Assembly (NCBI GenBank): GCA_018822105.1 | Contig: JAHJLB010000036.1 | Coordinates: forward strand, 59,950 to 123,949 | DNA: 64,000 nt | Origin: Pseudomonadota bacterium | GTDB taxonomy: Bacteria > Desulfobacterota > Desulfovibrionia > Desulfovibrionales > Desulfovibrionaceae | Direction: 5' to 3' | Shown here: positions 1 to 7,909 of the stretch, piece after piece | Numbering within the stretch: position 1 is the stretch's first letter | Layout of the letters: every line of letters begins with the position of its first letter | The notes under the pieces: model-generated | Told to the model about the DNA's origin: nothing | The model's database searches: none | Seen by the model: the letters and a program-made list of their open reading frames with translations, nothing else | Program-made: the position numbers and the translations under genes

Positions 1-757
1 CCGGCGCGCGCATGGAATAGGGCACGGAGAAATAGGGCTGTCCGGTGGCCGGGTCGGACTTGGCCGGGGAGATCTGCGCGGGCTGCTGGGGCGGCTGCGC
101 CTGCGCCGGGGCCTGCGCCTGGCTGGCCGGCCCGGGCTTGAGCGGCTCGGGCCTGGCCTGTTCGGGCGCCTTGGCCTGTCTGGCCTTGGCTTCGGCCTGG
201 CGCCTTTGCTCCGCCGCGGCCTTCTCCGCCGCGGCCTTCTCCGCCGCGGCCTTCTCCTGAGCGGCCTTCTTGTCCGCAGCGGCCTTGGCCGCCTCACCTG
301 ACTTGGTCTCGGACTTGGCCTCGGGCCTGGCCTCGGGCCTGGCCTTGGCGCCGTCCCAGCGCGACCCCACGGGGTCGGCGAAGATCTGGATCTGCAGCTG
401 CGGCTTGCCGGACACCGGGAAGTTCACGTAGCCGAATCCGCTGGTGCGCAGCTGGATCTTGAGGCCGCCAGGGATGGCGCGCACCCCGCTGACGAGTTTG
501 GAGCCGCCCACGACGGGCGTTGCCGGGGCCTTCTCGCCCGGGGCGGGCTGGAAGGTCACGGTGATCTCCTGGGCCCCGGTGCGGCGCACGGAGTATTTCG
601 GGAGGGGGCCCGCCTCGGCGGAGAGGGTGAGGCTGTCGGAATCGGGCCCGGCGTGGAAGCTGGACAGCAGGGCCGGGGCGTTCGCCGGGCACAGGCCATC
701 CCCGGCGGTCAGGGCCGCCACGAACCAGAGTGTCGCTGTCAGTCGTCTCCAGGTCAC
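1..757 (-). CDS. Secreted hypothetical protein with AMIN-like domain and Lys/Ala-rich linker (3' end outside window)
   Basis: The reading frame opens at a GTG (757-755) preceded by AGG seven bases upstream and stays open to the window edge (252 codons). The nearby ATG at 762 stops after two codons, so GTG is the start. Residues 1 to about 28 look like a signal peptide (Arg-Arg, then a hydrophobic run). Residues about 30-135 are beta-rich, with strands such as ITVTF, LKIQL and QLQIQIF, resembling the AMIN-type periplasmic domain. A Lys/Ala/Glu-rich linker follows, with three KAAAE units from a perfect 15-bp repeat, then a Pro/Gln-rich stretch. It lies 47 bp downstream of the sigma-54 activator gene, probably in one operon. 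Related Desulfovibrio proteins often continue into TPRs, but that part is not visible here. Function unknown. Confidence 0.7.
   Translation of the reverse strand, partial: MTWRRLTATLWFVAALTAGDGLCPANAPALLSSFHAGPDSDSLTLSAEAGPLPKYSVRRTGAQEITVTFQPAPGEKAPATPVVGGSKLVSGVRAIPGGLKIQLRTSGFGYVNFPVSGKPQLQIQIFADPVGSRWDGAKARPEARPEAKSETKSGEAAKAAADKKAAQEKAAAEKAAAEKAAAEQRRQAEAKARQAKAPEQARPEPLKPGPASQAQAPAQAQPPQQPAQISPAKSDPATGQPYFSVPYSMRAP
210..254. repeat. Perfect 15-bp tandem repeat, 3 copies, in coding sequence
   Basis: The unit TCCGCCGCGGCCTTC occurs at 210-224, 225-239 and 240-254 without mismatch. On the minus strand it encodes a Lys-Ala-Ala-Ala-Glu repeat in the linker of the secreted protein. The unit is a multiple of three, so gain or loss of a copy would change linker length but not frame. 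Confidence 0.9.
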
Positions 758-804
758 GGCATAGCCTGCTTGGTCCCCTGTGCTCCAATTCCTCGCGGCG
801 GAGA

Positions 805-1821
805 TCAGGCGTCGAGGAGATTGCGTTTTTTGAGCTTCTCGATGAGCGTGGTGCGCTTGATGCCGAGCAGTTCGGCGGCCTGGTTCTTGACCCCGGAGGC
901 CTCTTTCAGGGCCTCGGTCAAGAGCCGCTCCTCGATCTCATCCAAAAAATCCTTGAGGGACAAGCCCTTTTCGCGCATGTCCTTGAGCTCCGGCCAGGCG
1001 AAGCCGGCGCTCAGGACGATCTGCTGGACCCTCTCCTGTCCGGGCATGCCTGCATCGCGCTGGATCTTCTCCGGCAGGTCCTCGGGCAGGACCTGCTGGC
1101 CTTCGCAGAGGATGGACAGGCGCTCCATGAAGTTTTCCAGCTCGCGCACGTTGCCCGGCCAGGAATAGGACACGAGCATGGCCTTGGACCTGGGGGCGAT
1201 CTGCATCTGGGGGCGGTCCTTCTCAACGCAGAAGCCGCGCAGGAAGTACTCGGCCAGCACCAGGATGTCCTCCCCGCGCTCGCGCAGGGGCGGCAAATGC
1301 ACGGGGATGACGTTCAGGCGGTAGAACAGGTCCTCGCGGAAGCGCCCGGCGGCCACCTCGGCCTCCAGGTCGCGGTTGGTGGCGGCCACCACGCGCACGT
1401 CCACCTTCTTGGTCACCGTGCCGCCCACGCGCTCGATCTCCTTCTCCTGGAGGGCGCGCAGGATCTTCACCTGCAGGCTTAAGTCCATCTCGCCGATCTC
1501 GTCCAGGAAGAGGGTGCCGCCGTCGGCCAGCTCAAAGCGCCCGGGGCGCGAGCGGATGGCGTGGGTGAAGGCGCCCTTCTCGTGGCCGAAGAGCTCGCTT
1601 TCCAGGAGCTCCCGGGGGATGGCGCCGCAGTTGATGGGCACGAAGGGCTTGTCGTGGCGCCTGCTGTTCTTGTGCAGGGCGCGCACCAGGAGCTCCTTGC
1701 CCGTGCCGGACTCTCCGCTCACCAGCACGGTCGAGTCCGTGGGCGCGACCTTCTCAAGAATCTTGTAGACTTCGCGCAGGACCGGGCTGTTGCCGATGAT
1801 GCCGTCAATGTTGAGCGTCAT
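805..1821 (-). CDS. Sigma-54 dependent transcriptional activator (AAA+ domain plus Fis-type HTH, no receiver)
   Basis: A bacterial enhancer-binding protein of 338 aa that would remodel sigma-54 RNA polymerase. The central AAA+ domain starts almost at the N-terminus: Walker A GESGTGKE (36-43), sigma-54 contact loop GAFTHA (83-88), Walker B around LFLDEIGEM (104-112), then the R-finger region. The C-terminus (about 300-335) is a Fis-type helix-turn-helix ([16 protein letters not shown]). There is no receiver, GAF or PAS sensor domain. I chose ATG 1821, which has GGAGG at ideal spacing; an upstream in-frame start at 1863 would add 14 unconvincing residues. The usual GAFTGA loop reads GAFTHA. It is probably transcribed with the secreted protein downstream. 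The target is unknown. Confidence 0.93.
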   Translation of the reverse strand: MTLNIDGIIGNSPVLREVYKILEKVAPTDSTVLVSGESGTGKELLVRALHKNSRRHDKPFVPINCGAIPRELLESELFGHEKGAFTHAIRSRPGRFELADGGTLFLDEIGEMDLSLQVKILRALQEKEIERVGGTVTKKVDVRVVAATNRDLEAEVAAGRFREDLFYRLNVIPVHLPPLRERGEDILVLAEYFLRGFCVEKDRPQMQIAPRSKAMLVSYSWPGNVRELENFMERLSILCEGQQVLPEDLPEKIQRDAGMPGQERVQQIVLSAGFAWPELKDMREKGLSLKDFLDEIEERLLTEALKEASGVKNQAAELLGIKRTTLIEKLKKRNLLDA

Positions 1822-1877
1822 TGCTCCTCCCCGGATAGCCTTCCCAGTTCGCGGGCGCGCCAAAAGACGCCCGCAGG

Positions 1878-1890
1878 GAGTGACTCACTC
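1878..1890. promoter_or_regulatory. Perfect inverted repeat upstream of the sigma-54 activator
   Basis: GAGTGACTCACTC is a perfect palindrome (6-bp arms, 1-bp centre) 57 bp upstream of the activator start. Just upstream on the minus strand are two TTGAC motifs, one of which could be a -35 element. It could be an operator, including for autoregulation. No cognate regulator is shown. Confidence 0.4.
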
Positions 1891-1987
1891 ACTGTCAACG
1901 AAATGACGCAAAGTCAACCGTTTTCTAGAAAAAATATATACAAAGGCGGAACGGGGCTTCCCTAGCTTCCCAGGGGGTCTGGCCGGC

Positions 1988-3391
1988 CTATCTGACCAGT
2001 CGCCGGGCGATCTCCTTGCTCGGGATGAGCCCCGTGGCCGCGGCGGAAACGATGTTCCCGGCCACGCCGGGGCCGTCGCCGGCCACGAAGAGCCCGGCCA
2101 CGGCGGTCTCCAGGTGGCTCGTGGTCTCCACCTGGGTGGCGAAGAACTTGATCTCCGGGGCGTAGAGCAGGGTCTCGTCGTTGGCCACGCCGGGCACCAC
2201 CTGGCCCAGCTTCTCCAGGCCCTCCACGATGTTGGTCAGGATCCTCTCGGGCAGGGCCATGGCGATGTCGCCGCAGACCACGTTCTTCAGCGTTGGCTCG
2301 ATGGAGCTGTTCTGGATGCGCGACCAGGTGCTGCGCCGGCCGCGCTTCAGGTCGCCGAAGCGCTGCAGGATGGGCTTGCCGTCGCCGATGAGCGAGGCCA
2401 GCCGCCCGATATGCTCGCCGTAGGCCTGGTTGTTGGTCACGGGGTCGTTCAGCACCACCTTGGAGAGGAAGGCGAAGTTGGTGTTGTCGCTCTTGCGGTC
2501 CAGGTAGGCGTGCCCGTTGACGCAGACGAAGTCCTGGTAGTTCTCCAGGGCAACGAAGCCGCCGTCGTTGGTGCAGAAGGTGCGCGTCTGGTCGTCGTAC
2601 TTGCTGGTGCGGATGAAGAAGGTCGGGTCGTAGATGACCTCGCAGAGCTCCTGCATGACCTCCCTGGGTACCTCCACGCGCACGCCCACCTCGATGCCGC
2701 GCTGCGACAGCCCCAGGCCCAGGGCCCGGGCCTGGCCGCCCACCCATTCCGCGCCCACCCGGCCAGGTGCCAGGATCACGGCCCGGGCTGCGTATTCGGC
2801 GCGGCTCGTCACCACGCCCTGGACCACGCCGTCCTGGGCCAGGACGCCCTTGACCTCCTCGGAGGTGTGGAAGGTGACCCCGCGGCTCTTCACGTACTCG
2901 GTCATGTCGGCGATGAGCCCCGGGAGCTTGTCGCTGCCCAGGTGCTTCTGGCGGATGATCAGCAGGTCGATGCCGCTCTTGCGGGCCTGGGCGCGCACTT
3001 TCCGGGCCTGCTCCATGTCCGTGGGGTACACGGGCCCGTCCATGCCGAAGCGGTTGAACATGACCTCGGTCTCGTCGATGAGGGCCTTGGCCTCGGCCTC
3101 GCCCATGAACTGGGTCAGGTCGGTCTTGCCGAGCTTGTGGATGAAGTTGAGCTTGCCGTCGGAGAACAGTCCGGCCCCGCCTATGCCCGAGAGGATGTTG
3201 CAGGGCTTGCAGTGGATGCAGCCCGTGCGGCCCACCGGGCAGTCGCGATTGTGGGCCTGCTTGCCGCGCTCGATGACCAGGACGGAGAGGTCCGTGTGCT
3301 CGCCCAGCCAGGCTGCGGCGAAGAGCCCGGCCGGGCCGCCGCCCACGATGATGACGTCGAAGTCGGTGCGCAAGGGCTTGGTCGCTGTCAT
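1988..3391 (-). CDS. NAD(P)/FAD-dependent oxidoreductase (COG2509-type) with N-terminal cysteine cluster
   Basis: A 467-aa flavoprotein. The Rossmann FAD site is VIIVGGGPAGLFAA (about 13-26), and a second dinucleotide-type signature, GLFVAGDGPGVAGNI, lies near the C-terminus. A cysteine cluster follows the FAD motif: C51, then C58-x2-C61-x2-C64 (GCIHCKPC). It is followed by the glycine-rich GIGGAGLFSDGK typical of this uncharacterised dehydrogenase family. The start ATG has AGGAG at proper spacing. The enzyme is probably soluble and monocistronic. The substrate cannot be told from the sequence. The four cysteines could bind a metal or Fe-S cluster, but that is inference. Confidence 0.85.
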   Translation of the reverse strand: MTATKPLRTDFDVIIVGGGPAGLFAAAWLGEHTDLSVLVIERGKQAHNRDCPVGRTGCIHCKPCNILSGIGGAGLFSDGKLNFIHKLGKTDLTQFMGEAEAKALIDETEVMFNRFGMDGPVYPTDMEQARKVRAQARKSGIDLLIIRQKHLGSDKLPGLIADMTEYVKSRGVTFHTSEEVKGVLAQDGVVQGVVTSRAEYAARAVILAPGRVGAEWVGGQARALGLGLSQRGIEVGVRVEVPREVMQELCEVIYDPTFFIRTSKYDDQTRTFCTNDGGFVALENYQDFVCVNGHAYLDRKSDNTNFAFLSKVVLNDPVTNNQAYGEHIGRLASLIGDGKPILQRFGDLKRGRRSTWSRIQNSSIEPTLKNVVCGDIAMALPERILTNIVEGLEKLGQVVPGVANDETLLYAPEIKFFATQVETTSHLETAVAGLFVAGDGPGVAGNIVSAAATGLIPSKEIARRLVR

Positions 3392-3452
3392 GTCCGCTCC
3401 TGGATCCGTGGATTGGGCCAGAGGCGCCGGGCGCTCGTCCAGTCCATAGATG

Positions 3453-3482
3453 ATGGTAGCATCCGGGCCCAGGGTCAGGCAA
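3453..3482 (-). promoter_or_regulatory. Putative sigma-70 promoter of the FAD oxidoreductase
   Basis: On the minus strand a TTGCCT -35 (3477-3482) is separated by 18 bp from a TACCAT -10 (3453-3458), about 60 bp upstream of the oxidoreductase start. Consensus match only. Confidence 0.35.
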
Positions 3483-3507
3483 GTGCGCCCGGCCCCTCTC
3501 GACCGAG

Positions 3508-3954
3508 GTGGCGCACGAGACCTGTGTGTGCGCCTTTGAGAAGCCCGGCACCTGCCGTTCCGAGAGCCCAGTTGCGCATTGGCTGGTGCGCATCGCGCTT
3601 TTGCGCTGCGCGGATTTCTGGCGCGGAAAGGCCCGGCAGCGCGAGACCGTGTTCAGCACCCTGGGCCTGGACGCCCTGAACTGGGTCCAGAGCGTCCAGG
3701 CCGAGGCTTCTCCCGGAGGACTGGAGGCCCTGGCCGAGGGCAACGAGGCCATCGCCGCCCGGCCCGCCTCCGGGCCTGATGCCCCCTGGGCCGCCCCCGG
3801 GCCCGCCGTCGCAATGGAACCGGCGCGGACGCCTATGACCAGCGCCTGCGTGTTTGACCGCGCGGGCGCTTTGTCCTATCTTTTGGGCCGCGGCCGGCGT
3901 TGTCGGCCGCCCCCCATCCCACGCAAAAGGACACACGCCCATGACCACCGCTGA
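3508..3954 (+). CDS. Doubtful hypothetical protein or gene remnant
   Basis: The stretch between the oxidoreductase and glnS (3392-3940) holds no recognised gene. One frame from GTG 3508 has coding-like codon use (G/C third positions) for about 90 codons, with aromatic and cysteine residues, then degenerates into a Pro/Ala/Arg-rich tail. That tail runs through the glnS promoter and past the glnS start. There is no convincing ribosome binding site, and an in-frame stop (3457-3459) precedes the GTG with no ATG between. It may be a decayed gene fragment or chance. I assign no function. Confidence 0.25.
   Translation: MAHETCVCAFEKPGTCRSESPVAHWLVRIALLRCADFWRGKARQRETVFSTLGLDALNWVQSVQAEASPGGLEALAEGNEAIAARPASGPDAPWAAPGPAVAMEPARTPMTSACVFDRAGALSYLLGRGRRCRPPPIPRKRTHAHDHR
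3854..3882 (+). promoter_or_regulatory. Sigma-70 promoter of glnS
   Basis: TTGACC (3854-3859), a 17-bp spacer and TATCTT (3877-3882), about 58 bp upstream of the glnS ATG. One of the better promoter matches in the window. Confidence 0.6.
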
Positions 3955-5644
3955 GAACACCCCGGCCGAGGCCCCCTTGGCCGCACCTGTGAATTTCATC
4001 CGCGCCCGCGTGGCCGAGGACGTGGCCACTGGCAAGAACGCCGGCCGCGTCATGACCCGCTTCCCACCGGAGCCCAACGGCTACCTGCACATCGGCCATG
4101 CCAAGAGCATCTGCCTGAACTTCGGCCTGGGCAGGGAATTCGGCGGGGCCACCAACCTGCGCTTCGACGACACCAACCCGGCCAAGGAAGAGGTTGAGTA
4201 CGTCGAGAGCATCATGCGCGACGTGAAATGGCTGGGCTTCGACTGGGAGGACCGGCTGTACTATGCCTCGGACTATTTCCAGAGGCTCTACGACTACGCC
4301 GAGGAGCTCATCCGGATGGGCAAAGCCTACGTGGACGACCAGTCCGCCGAGGAGATCCGCGCCCGTCGCGGCACCCTGAAGGAGCCCGGCCTGGACAGCC
4401 CCTTCCGCGCCCGCAGCGTGGAGGAGAACCTGGACCTCTTCCGGCGCATGCGCGCGGGCGAGTTCCCGGACGGGGCCCGGGTGCTGCGCGCCAAGATCGA
4501 CATGGCCTCGCCCAACGTGGTCATGCGCGATCCCGCGCTTTACCGCATCAAGCACGTGCCGCACCACCGCACCGGGGACGCCTGGTGCATTTACCCCATG
4601 TACGACTTCGCGCACTGCCTGTCCGACTCCATCGAGGGGGTCACGCACTCCATCTGCACCCTGGAGTTCGAGAACAACCGCCCGCTCTACGACTGGATCC
4701 TGGACCAACTGGGCGTGTTCCACCCGCAGCAGATCGAGTTCGCGCGTCTGAACCTGACCTACACGGTGCTCTCCAAGCGCAAGCTCATCCAGCTGGTCGC
4801 CGAGGGCGTCACCACGGGCTGGGACGATCCCCGGATGCCGACCCTTTCGGGCATCCGCCGCCGGGGCTATACGCCCGAGGCCCTGCGCGACTTCTGCGAG
4901 CGCATCGGCGTGGCCCGGGCCGACAACATGGTCGAGTTCGCCCTCCTGGAGCACTGCCTGCGCGAGGACCTGAACAGCCGCGCGCCCAGGGCCATGGCCG
5001 TGCTCAAGCCGCTCAAGGTGGTCATCGAGAACTACCCCGAGGGCCAGGTGGACGAGTTCGACTTCCCCTGGCACCCGGAGAAGGACATGGGCTCGCGCAA
5101 GGTGCCCTTCTCCAAGGTGCTCTACATCGAGCAGGACGACTTCCGCGAGGAGCCGCCCAAGGGCTTCCACCGCCTGTACCCCGGCAACGAGGTGCGCCTG
5201 CGCTACGCCTACTACATCACCTGCACCGGCGTGGTGAAGGACGAGGCCGGCAACGTGGTCGAGCTGCGCTGCGCGTACGATCCCGAAAGCAAGGGCGGCG
5301 GCAGCCCGGACGGGCGCAAGGTCAAGGGCACCCTACACTGGGTCAGCGCGGCCCACGCCCTGGAGGCCGAGGTGCGCGTCTTCGACCTGCTCTTCACCAA
5401 GCCCAATCCCTCGGCCGAGGAGGACTTCACCTCCTGCATCAACCCGGATTCGCTGAAGGTCCTGCGCGCCAGGCTGGAGCCCGCCCTGGCCGACGCCGCG
5501 CCCGGCTGGCATTGCCAGTTCGAGCGCCTGGGCTACTTCTGCGCCGACGAGAAGGACAGCCGGCCCGGCGCCCTGGTGTTCAACCGCGCGGCCACCCTCA
5601 AGGATACCTGGGGCAAGATCGAGAAGAAGCAGGGCGGCCGCTAG
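3941..5644 (+). CDS. glnS: Glutaminyl-tRNA synthetase
   Basis: Charges tRNA-Gln with glutamine in the cytoplasm. The protein is 567 aa, a normal bacterial GlnRS length. The class I signature is [15 protein letters not shown] (HIGH at 50-53) and the KMSKS-like loop is VLSKRK (276-281). The catalytic domain is followed by the two beta-barrel anticodon-binding regions. ATG 3941 has AGGA upstream; the frame is open to 3854 but that part covers the promoter. The presence of GlnRS suggests direct glutaminylation of tRNA-Gln. Transcribed alone, with its own promoter and terminator. Confidence 0.97.
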   Translation: MTTAENTPAEAPLAAPVNFIRARVAEDVATGKNAGRVMTRFPPEPNGYLHIGHAKSICLNFGLGREFGGATNLRFDDTNPAKEEVEYVESIMRDVKWLGFDWEDRLYYASDYFQRLYDYAEELIRMGKAYVDDQSAEEIRARRGTLKEPGLDSPFRARSVEENLDLFRRMRAGEFPDGARVLRAKIDMASPNVVMRDPALYRIKHVPHHRTGDAWCIYPMYDFAHCLSDSIEGVTHSICTLEFENNRPLYDWILDQLGVFHPQQIEFARLNLTYTVLSKRKLIQLVAEGVTTGWDDPRMPTLSGIRRRGYTPEALRDFCERIGVARADNMVEFALLEHCLREDLNSRAPRAMAVLKPLKVVIENYPEGQVDEFDFPWHPEKDMGSRKVPFSKVLYIEQDDFREEPPKGFHRLYPGNEVRLRYAYYITCTGVVKDEAGNVVELRCAYDPESKGGGSPDGRKVKGTLHWVSAAHALEAEVRVFDLLFTKPNPSAEEDFTSCINPDSLKVLRARLEPALADAAPGWHCQFERLGYFCADEKDSRPGALVFNRAATLKDTWGKIEKKQGGR

Positions 5645-5667
5645 GCTCGCCAGCACGCATGTTCCAA

Positions 5668-5700
5668 AGCCGCGTCCGGGGTGCCGGGCGCGGCTTTTTT
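5668..5700 (+). terminator. Rho-independent terminator after glnS
   Basis: AGCCGCG-t-CCGG, loop GGTG, then CCGG-g-CGCGGCT followed by a run of T: a strong hairpin plus U-tract 24 bp after the glnS stop. Confidence 0.85.
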
Positions 5701-5709
5701 GTGCGGCCC

Positions 5710-5747
5710 TTGACTTGGGCCTGCCTGTCTGTTAGTTGTACACACAA
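5710..5747 (+). promoter_or_regulatory. marR promoter with overlapping operator-like palindrome
   Basis: TTGACT (5710-5715), 17-bp spacer and TAGTTG (5733-5738). The imperfect palindrome TTAGTTGTACACACAA (5732-5747) covers the -10 region. Its core TTGTACACACAA recurs upstream of the flavin reductase gene, which suggests autorepression by the MarR protein. Confidence 0.5.
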
Positions 5748-5758
5748 ATGAGGCGAAC

Positions 5759-6193
5759 ATGACCGACCCTAGCGATCTTCTCCATCATTGCCTATACTTT
5801 ACGGCCAACAGTCTGGGACGCAGTATCACGCGCATGGCCGAGGAGGCCTTCAAGCCCACGGGCCTGTCGCCGTCCCATGCCTTCATGCTCATGACCGCGG
5901 CGGCCAACCCGGGCATCGGGCCTGGAGACTTGGCGGCCAGGCTGGTCCTGGCCCCCTCCACGGTGACGCGCTTGGCCGACGTCCTGGTGGCCAAGGGCCT
6001 TCTGACGCGCACGGCCGAGGGCCGGGCCTCGCGACTGGCGGCCACCCCCGCCGGGCTGGCGCTGCTCAAGGGAGTGGAGAAATCCTGGAAGCGCCTGCAC
6101 CGGGCCTATTTCGAGCTGCTCGGGCCGGACGGCGACCGCCTCACCGCGGACATCCACGCGGCCTGCCTGAAGCTGGAGGGCAGCGGCCGGTAG
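5759..6193 (+). CDS. MarR family transcriptional regulator
   Basis: A 144-aa winged-helix dimeric regulator. The central region (about 50-95) has the DNA-binding helix and wing of MarR proteins: ARLVLAPSTVTRLADVLV, then AKGLLTRTAEGRASRL. MarR proteins usually repress by binding a palindrome at the promoter, with release by a small ligand or oxidation. A near-palindrome overlaps its own -10, and a closer match lies before the downstream flavin reductase, the likely target. A regulator of redox or xenobiotic response is plausible; the ligand is unknown. The start has GAGG upstream. Confidence 0.9.
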   Translation: MTDPSDLLHHCLYFTANSLGRSITRMAEEAFKPTGLSPSHAFMLMTAAANPGIGPGDLAARLVLAPSTVTRLADVLVAKGLLTRTAEGRASRLAATPAGLALLKGVEKSWKRLHRAYFELLGPDGDRLTADIHAACLKLEGSGR

Positions 6194-6234
6194 CTTGGTT
6201 GGAGATGATGGAATATCAGGTTGTTGCAGTTTTG

Positions 6235-6250
6235 TTGTTTGTACACACAA
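6235..6250 (+). promoter_or_regulatory. Operator-like palindrome upstream of the flavin reductase
   Basis: TTGTTTGTACACACAA: the left half matches the reverse complement of the right half at 7 of 8 positions, centred on the palindrome TGTACA. It shares 12 bases with the element in the marR promoter and lies 16 bp upstream of the flavin reductase start. Confidence 0.5.
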
Positions 6251-6266
6251 CAATATGGAGGGGCCT

Positions 6267-6860
6267 ATGAAACGCAATCTCGGAGCCGTGAACGCGCTGT
6301 ATCCGTCGCTGACCACCATTGTCGGGGCCGTGGTGGACGGCCGCCCGAACTTCCTGGCCATCGCCCATGTGGGCATCATGAACCACGGCCAGCCGCAGTA
6401 TCTGTCCTTCGGCATCAACAAGACGCACCACACCAACCAGGGCATCCTGGAGCACCGCGAGTTCAGCGTCTGCATCCCCGGCCAGGAACTGGTGGCGGAG
6501 ACCGACTACGTCGGCCTGGTCACCGGCAAGAACACGGACAAGTCCCGGGTCTTCGAGCTGTTCTGGGGAGAGCTTGCGCATGCGCCGCTCATCCAGGGCT
6601 GCCCGGTGTGCATGGAGTGCCGCCTGGAGAGGGTGCTGGATTTCGCGACCCACGACGTGTTCGTCGGCGAGATCGTGGCCACCCACGCCGAGGAGAACGT
6701 GCTGCGCGCGGACGGAAAGATCGACATTGGGCGGGTGCGCCCGCTTTTGTTCGACATGGCGAGCATCAGGTACTGGAGTTTGGGCGCGGAGGTGGCGCCC
6801 TGCTGGAGCGTGGGCAAAAGGCTCAAGGGCCCGGGGCGCGGGCAGGGGCAGGAGGCCTAG
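6267..6860 (+). CDS. Flavin reductase family protein (flavoredoxin-like, FMN-binding split barrel)
   Basis: A 197-aa protein of the flavin reductase/flavoredoxin family, FMN-binding split-barrel domains that transfer electrons or reduce flavin. The N-terminus (LGAVNALYPSLTTIVGA) and the segment HHTNQGILEHREFSVCIP have the family layout. Flavoredoxins in Desulfovibrio were described in electron transfer during sulfur metabolism; that role here is inference. Start ATG 6267 follows GGAGGGG at ideal spacing, better than upstream in-frame starts. It sits 73 bp after marR with an operator-like palindrome between, so it is probably controlled by that regulator. Confidence 0.88.
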   Translation: MKRNLGAVNALYPSLTTIVGAVVDGRPNFLAIAHVGIMNHGQPQYLSFGINKTHHTNQGILEHREFSVCIPGQELVAETDYVGLVTGKNTDKSRVFELFWGELAHAPLIQGCPVCMECRLERVLDFATHDVFVGEIVATHAEENVLRADGKIDIGRVRPLLFDMASIRYWSLGAEVAPCWSVGKRLKGPGRGQGQEA

Positions 6861-6867
6861 CCCCGGT

Positions 6868-7728
6868 TCAGGCGCTCCGGCGTTGCCGCTGCTCCCAGCC
6901 TGGATTTCCGGGCCGTAGGGGCGGCGGCATGTTCATGAACAGGGCCGCCACGTCCCGCGGGGCCGGGATGATGCCGGGCTCGAAGGGCGTTGCCCAGTGC
7001 TCTCCGCGCAGCAGGGCCAGGGCCCAGCGGCAGACGTCGGGCTCGAAGGCCCCGGGCGTGTGGACCACGAGCAGGGCCTTGGCCCGGCCGTCTTGGGCCG
7101 GCGGGAGCTTGTGCTGCGGCGGGCACGAAGCCAGGAGCTCGGAGACCTGCCGGATGCGGCCCCCGGCCAGGGCCAAGCGCAGCCAGAAATCCCACAGGGC
7201 GTAGTCCAGGGTGCTGCGCAGGCCGCAGAGGATGTCCCAGGCCGTGCGCTGGATGAGCGCTGCGGGTCCCACGGCATTCAGCCGCACGAGCTGCTCGGGC
7301 CGGAAGGCCGGTCGGCGGGAGTAGGGCAGCAGGTCCGCCCCGCCTGCCGTGTGGCCGCAGAAGGCCGCCTGGGCCTGGGTCGGACCCTTGAGGGCGGCCA
7401 GGCAGCGCGACAGGAACTGCGGGTGCAGCCGCGCGCCCTCGGGCACCAGGGCCAGATGTCCTGCCTCGCCATCGGCTGCGGCCAAGTTCAGGGCCTGTGC
7501 CGGGGAGAGGCCGCGAGCGTCCAGCACCTGGACCTGGTGGAAGCCGAGGGCGCTGTGCAGAAGCCTGGCCTCTGGGCTGGAGTGCAGGTCCGGCACGGTT
7601 GCGGCCAGGGCTATCTCCAGCCGCTCGGGCCCGATGTCCTGGCAGGACAGGGAGAGAAGGGTTCGGAAGATGTCGGCACCGGTCCCGCAAGAGCGGACCA
7701 GAACCCGTATGCGGTTCGCTGTGTCCAT
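6868..7728 (-). CDS. Glycosyltransferase family 2-like protein (diverged)
   Basis: A 286-aa protein that starts like a GT-A glycosyltransferase: IRVLVRSCGTGADIFRTLLSLSCQ, then a beta strand and PAQALNLAAADGEAGHLALVPEGA, the usual position of the nucleotide-sugar-binding region. The DxD metal-binding motif is not evident (the equivalent position reads PEG), so activity is uncertain. The start has AAGGGG at good spacing. It converges with the flavin reductase gene, only 7 bp separating the stops. The divergent neighbour is a CgeB-type glycosyltransferase, so a role in surface glycan or glycoprotein modification is plausible. Confidence 0.6.
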   Translation of the reverse strand: MDTANRIRVLVRSCGTGADIFRTLLSLSCQDIGPERLEIALAATVPDLHSSPEARLLHSALGFHQVQVLDARGLSPAQALNLAAADGEAGHLALVPEGARLHPQFLSRCLAALKGPTQAQAAFCGHTAGGADLLPYSRRPAFRPEQLVRLNAVGPAALIQRTAWDILCGLRSTLDYALWDFWLRLALAGGRIRQVSELLASCPPQHKLPPAQDGRAKALLVVHTPGAFEPDVCRWALALLRGEHWATPFEPGIIPAPRDVAALFMNMPPPLRPGNPGWEQRQRRSA

Positions 7729-7759
7729 GTGTCACCCCTTCCCTGGGATCGACCGGGAG

Positions 7760-7778
7760 AAGCACGATCCGTGTGCTT
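7760..7778. promoter_or_regulatory. Inverted repeat between divergent glycosyltransferase genes
   Basis: AAGCAC-N7-GTGCTT lies 32 bp upstream of the minus-strand gene and 132 bp upstream of the plus-strand gene. It could be an operator or a hairpin. No clear promoter boxes were found in the 181-bp intergenic region. Confidence 0.3.
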
Positions 7779-7909
7779 GAATACGCCCCGTTCGCTGTCC
7801 TTATCGGCCAGGCCAGGGGGGAACTTTACCCCGCACGCGAACTTCCTCGCCCCTGGGCAGGTCTTGTCCTGTCACGAACCTTGCATACGCCTCTGCGGAC
7901 AGGTGCGCC

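Noticed and set aside
294..788. Minus-strand open frame starting ATG 788
   Set aside because: It is in a different frame from the secreted protein (start GTG 757), has Arg/Pro-rich non-natural composition and lacks a ribosome binding site; it is a shadow of that gene.
3475..4077. Minus-strand open frame across the glnS 5' region
   Set aside because: It overlaps the glnS start and its promoter, is Gly/Ala-rich and has no recognisable domain.
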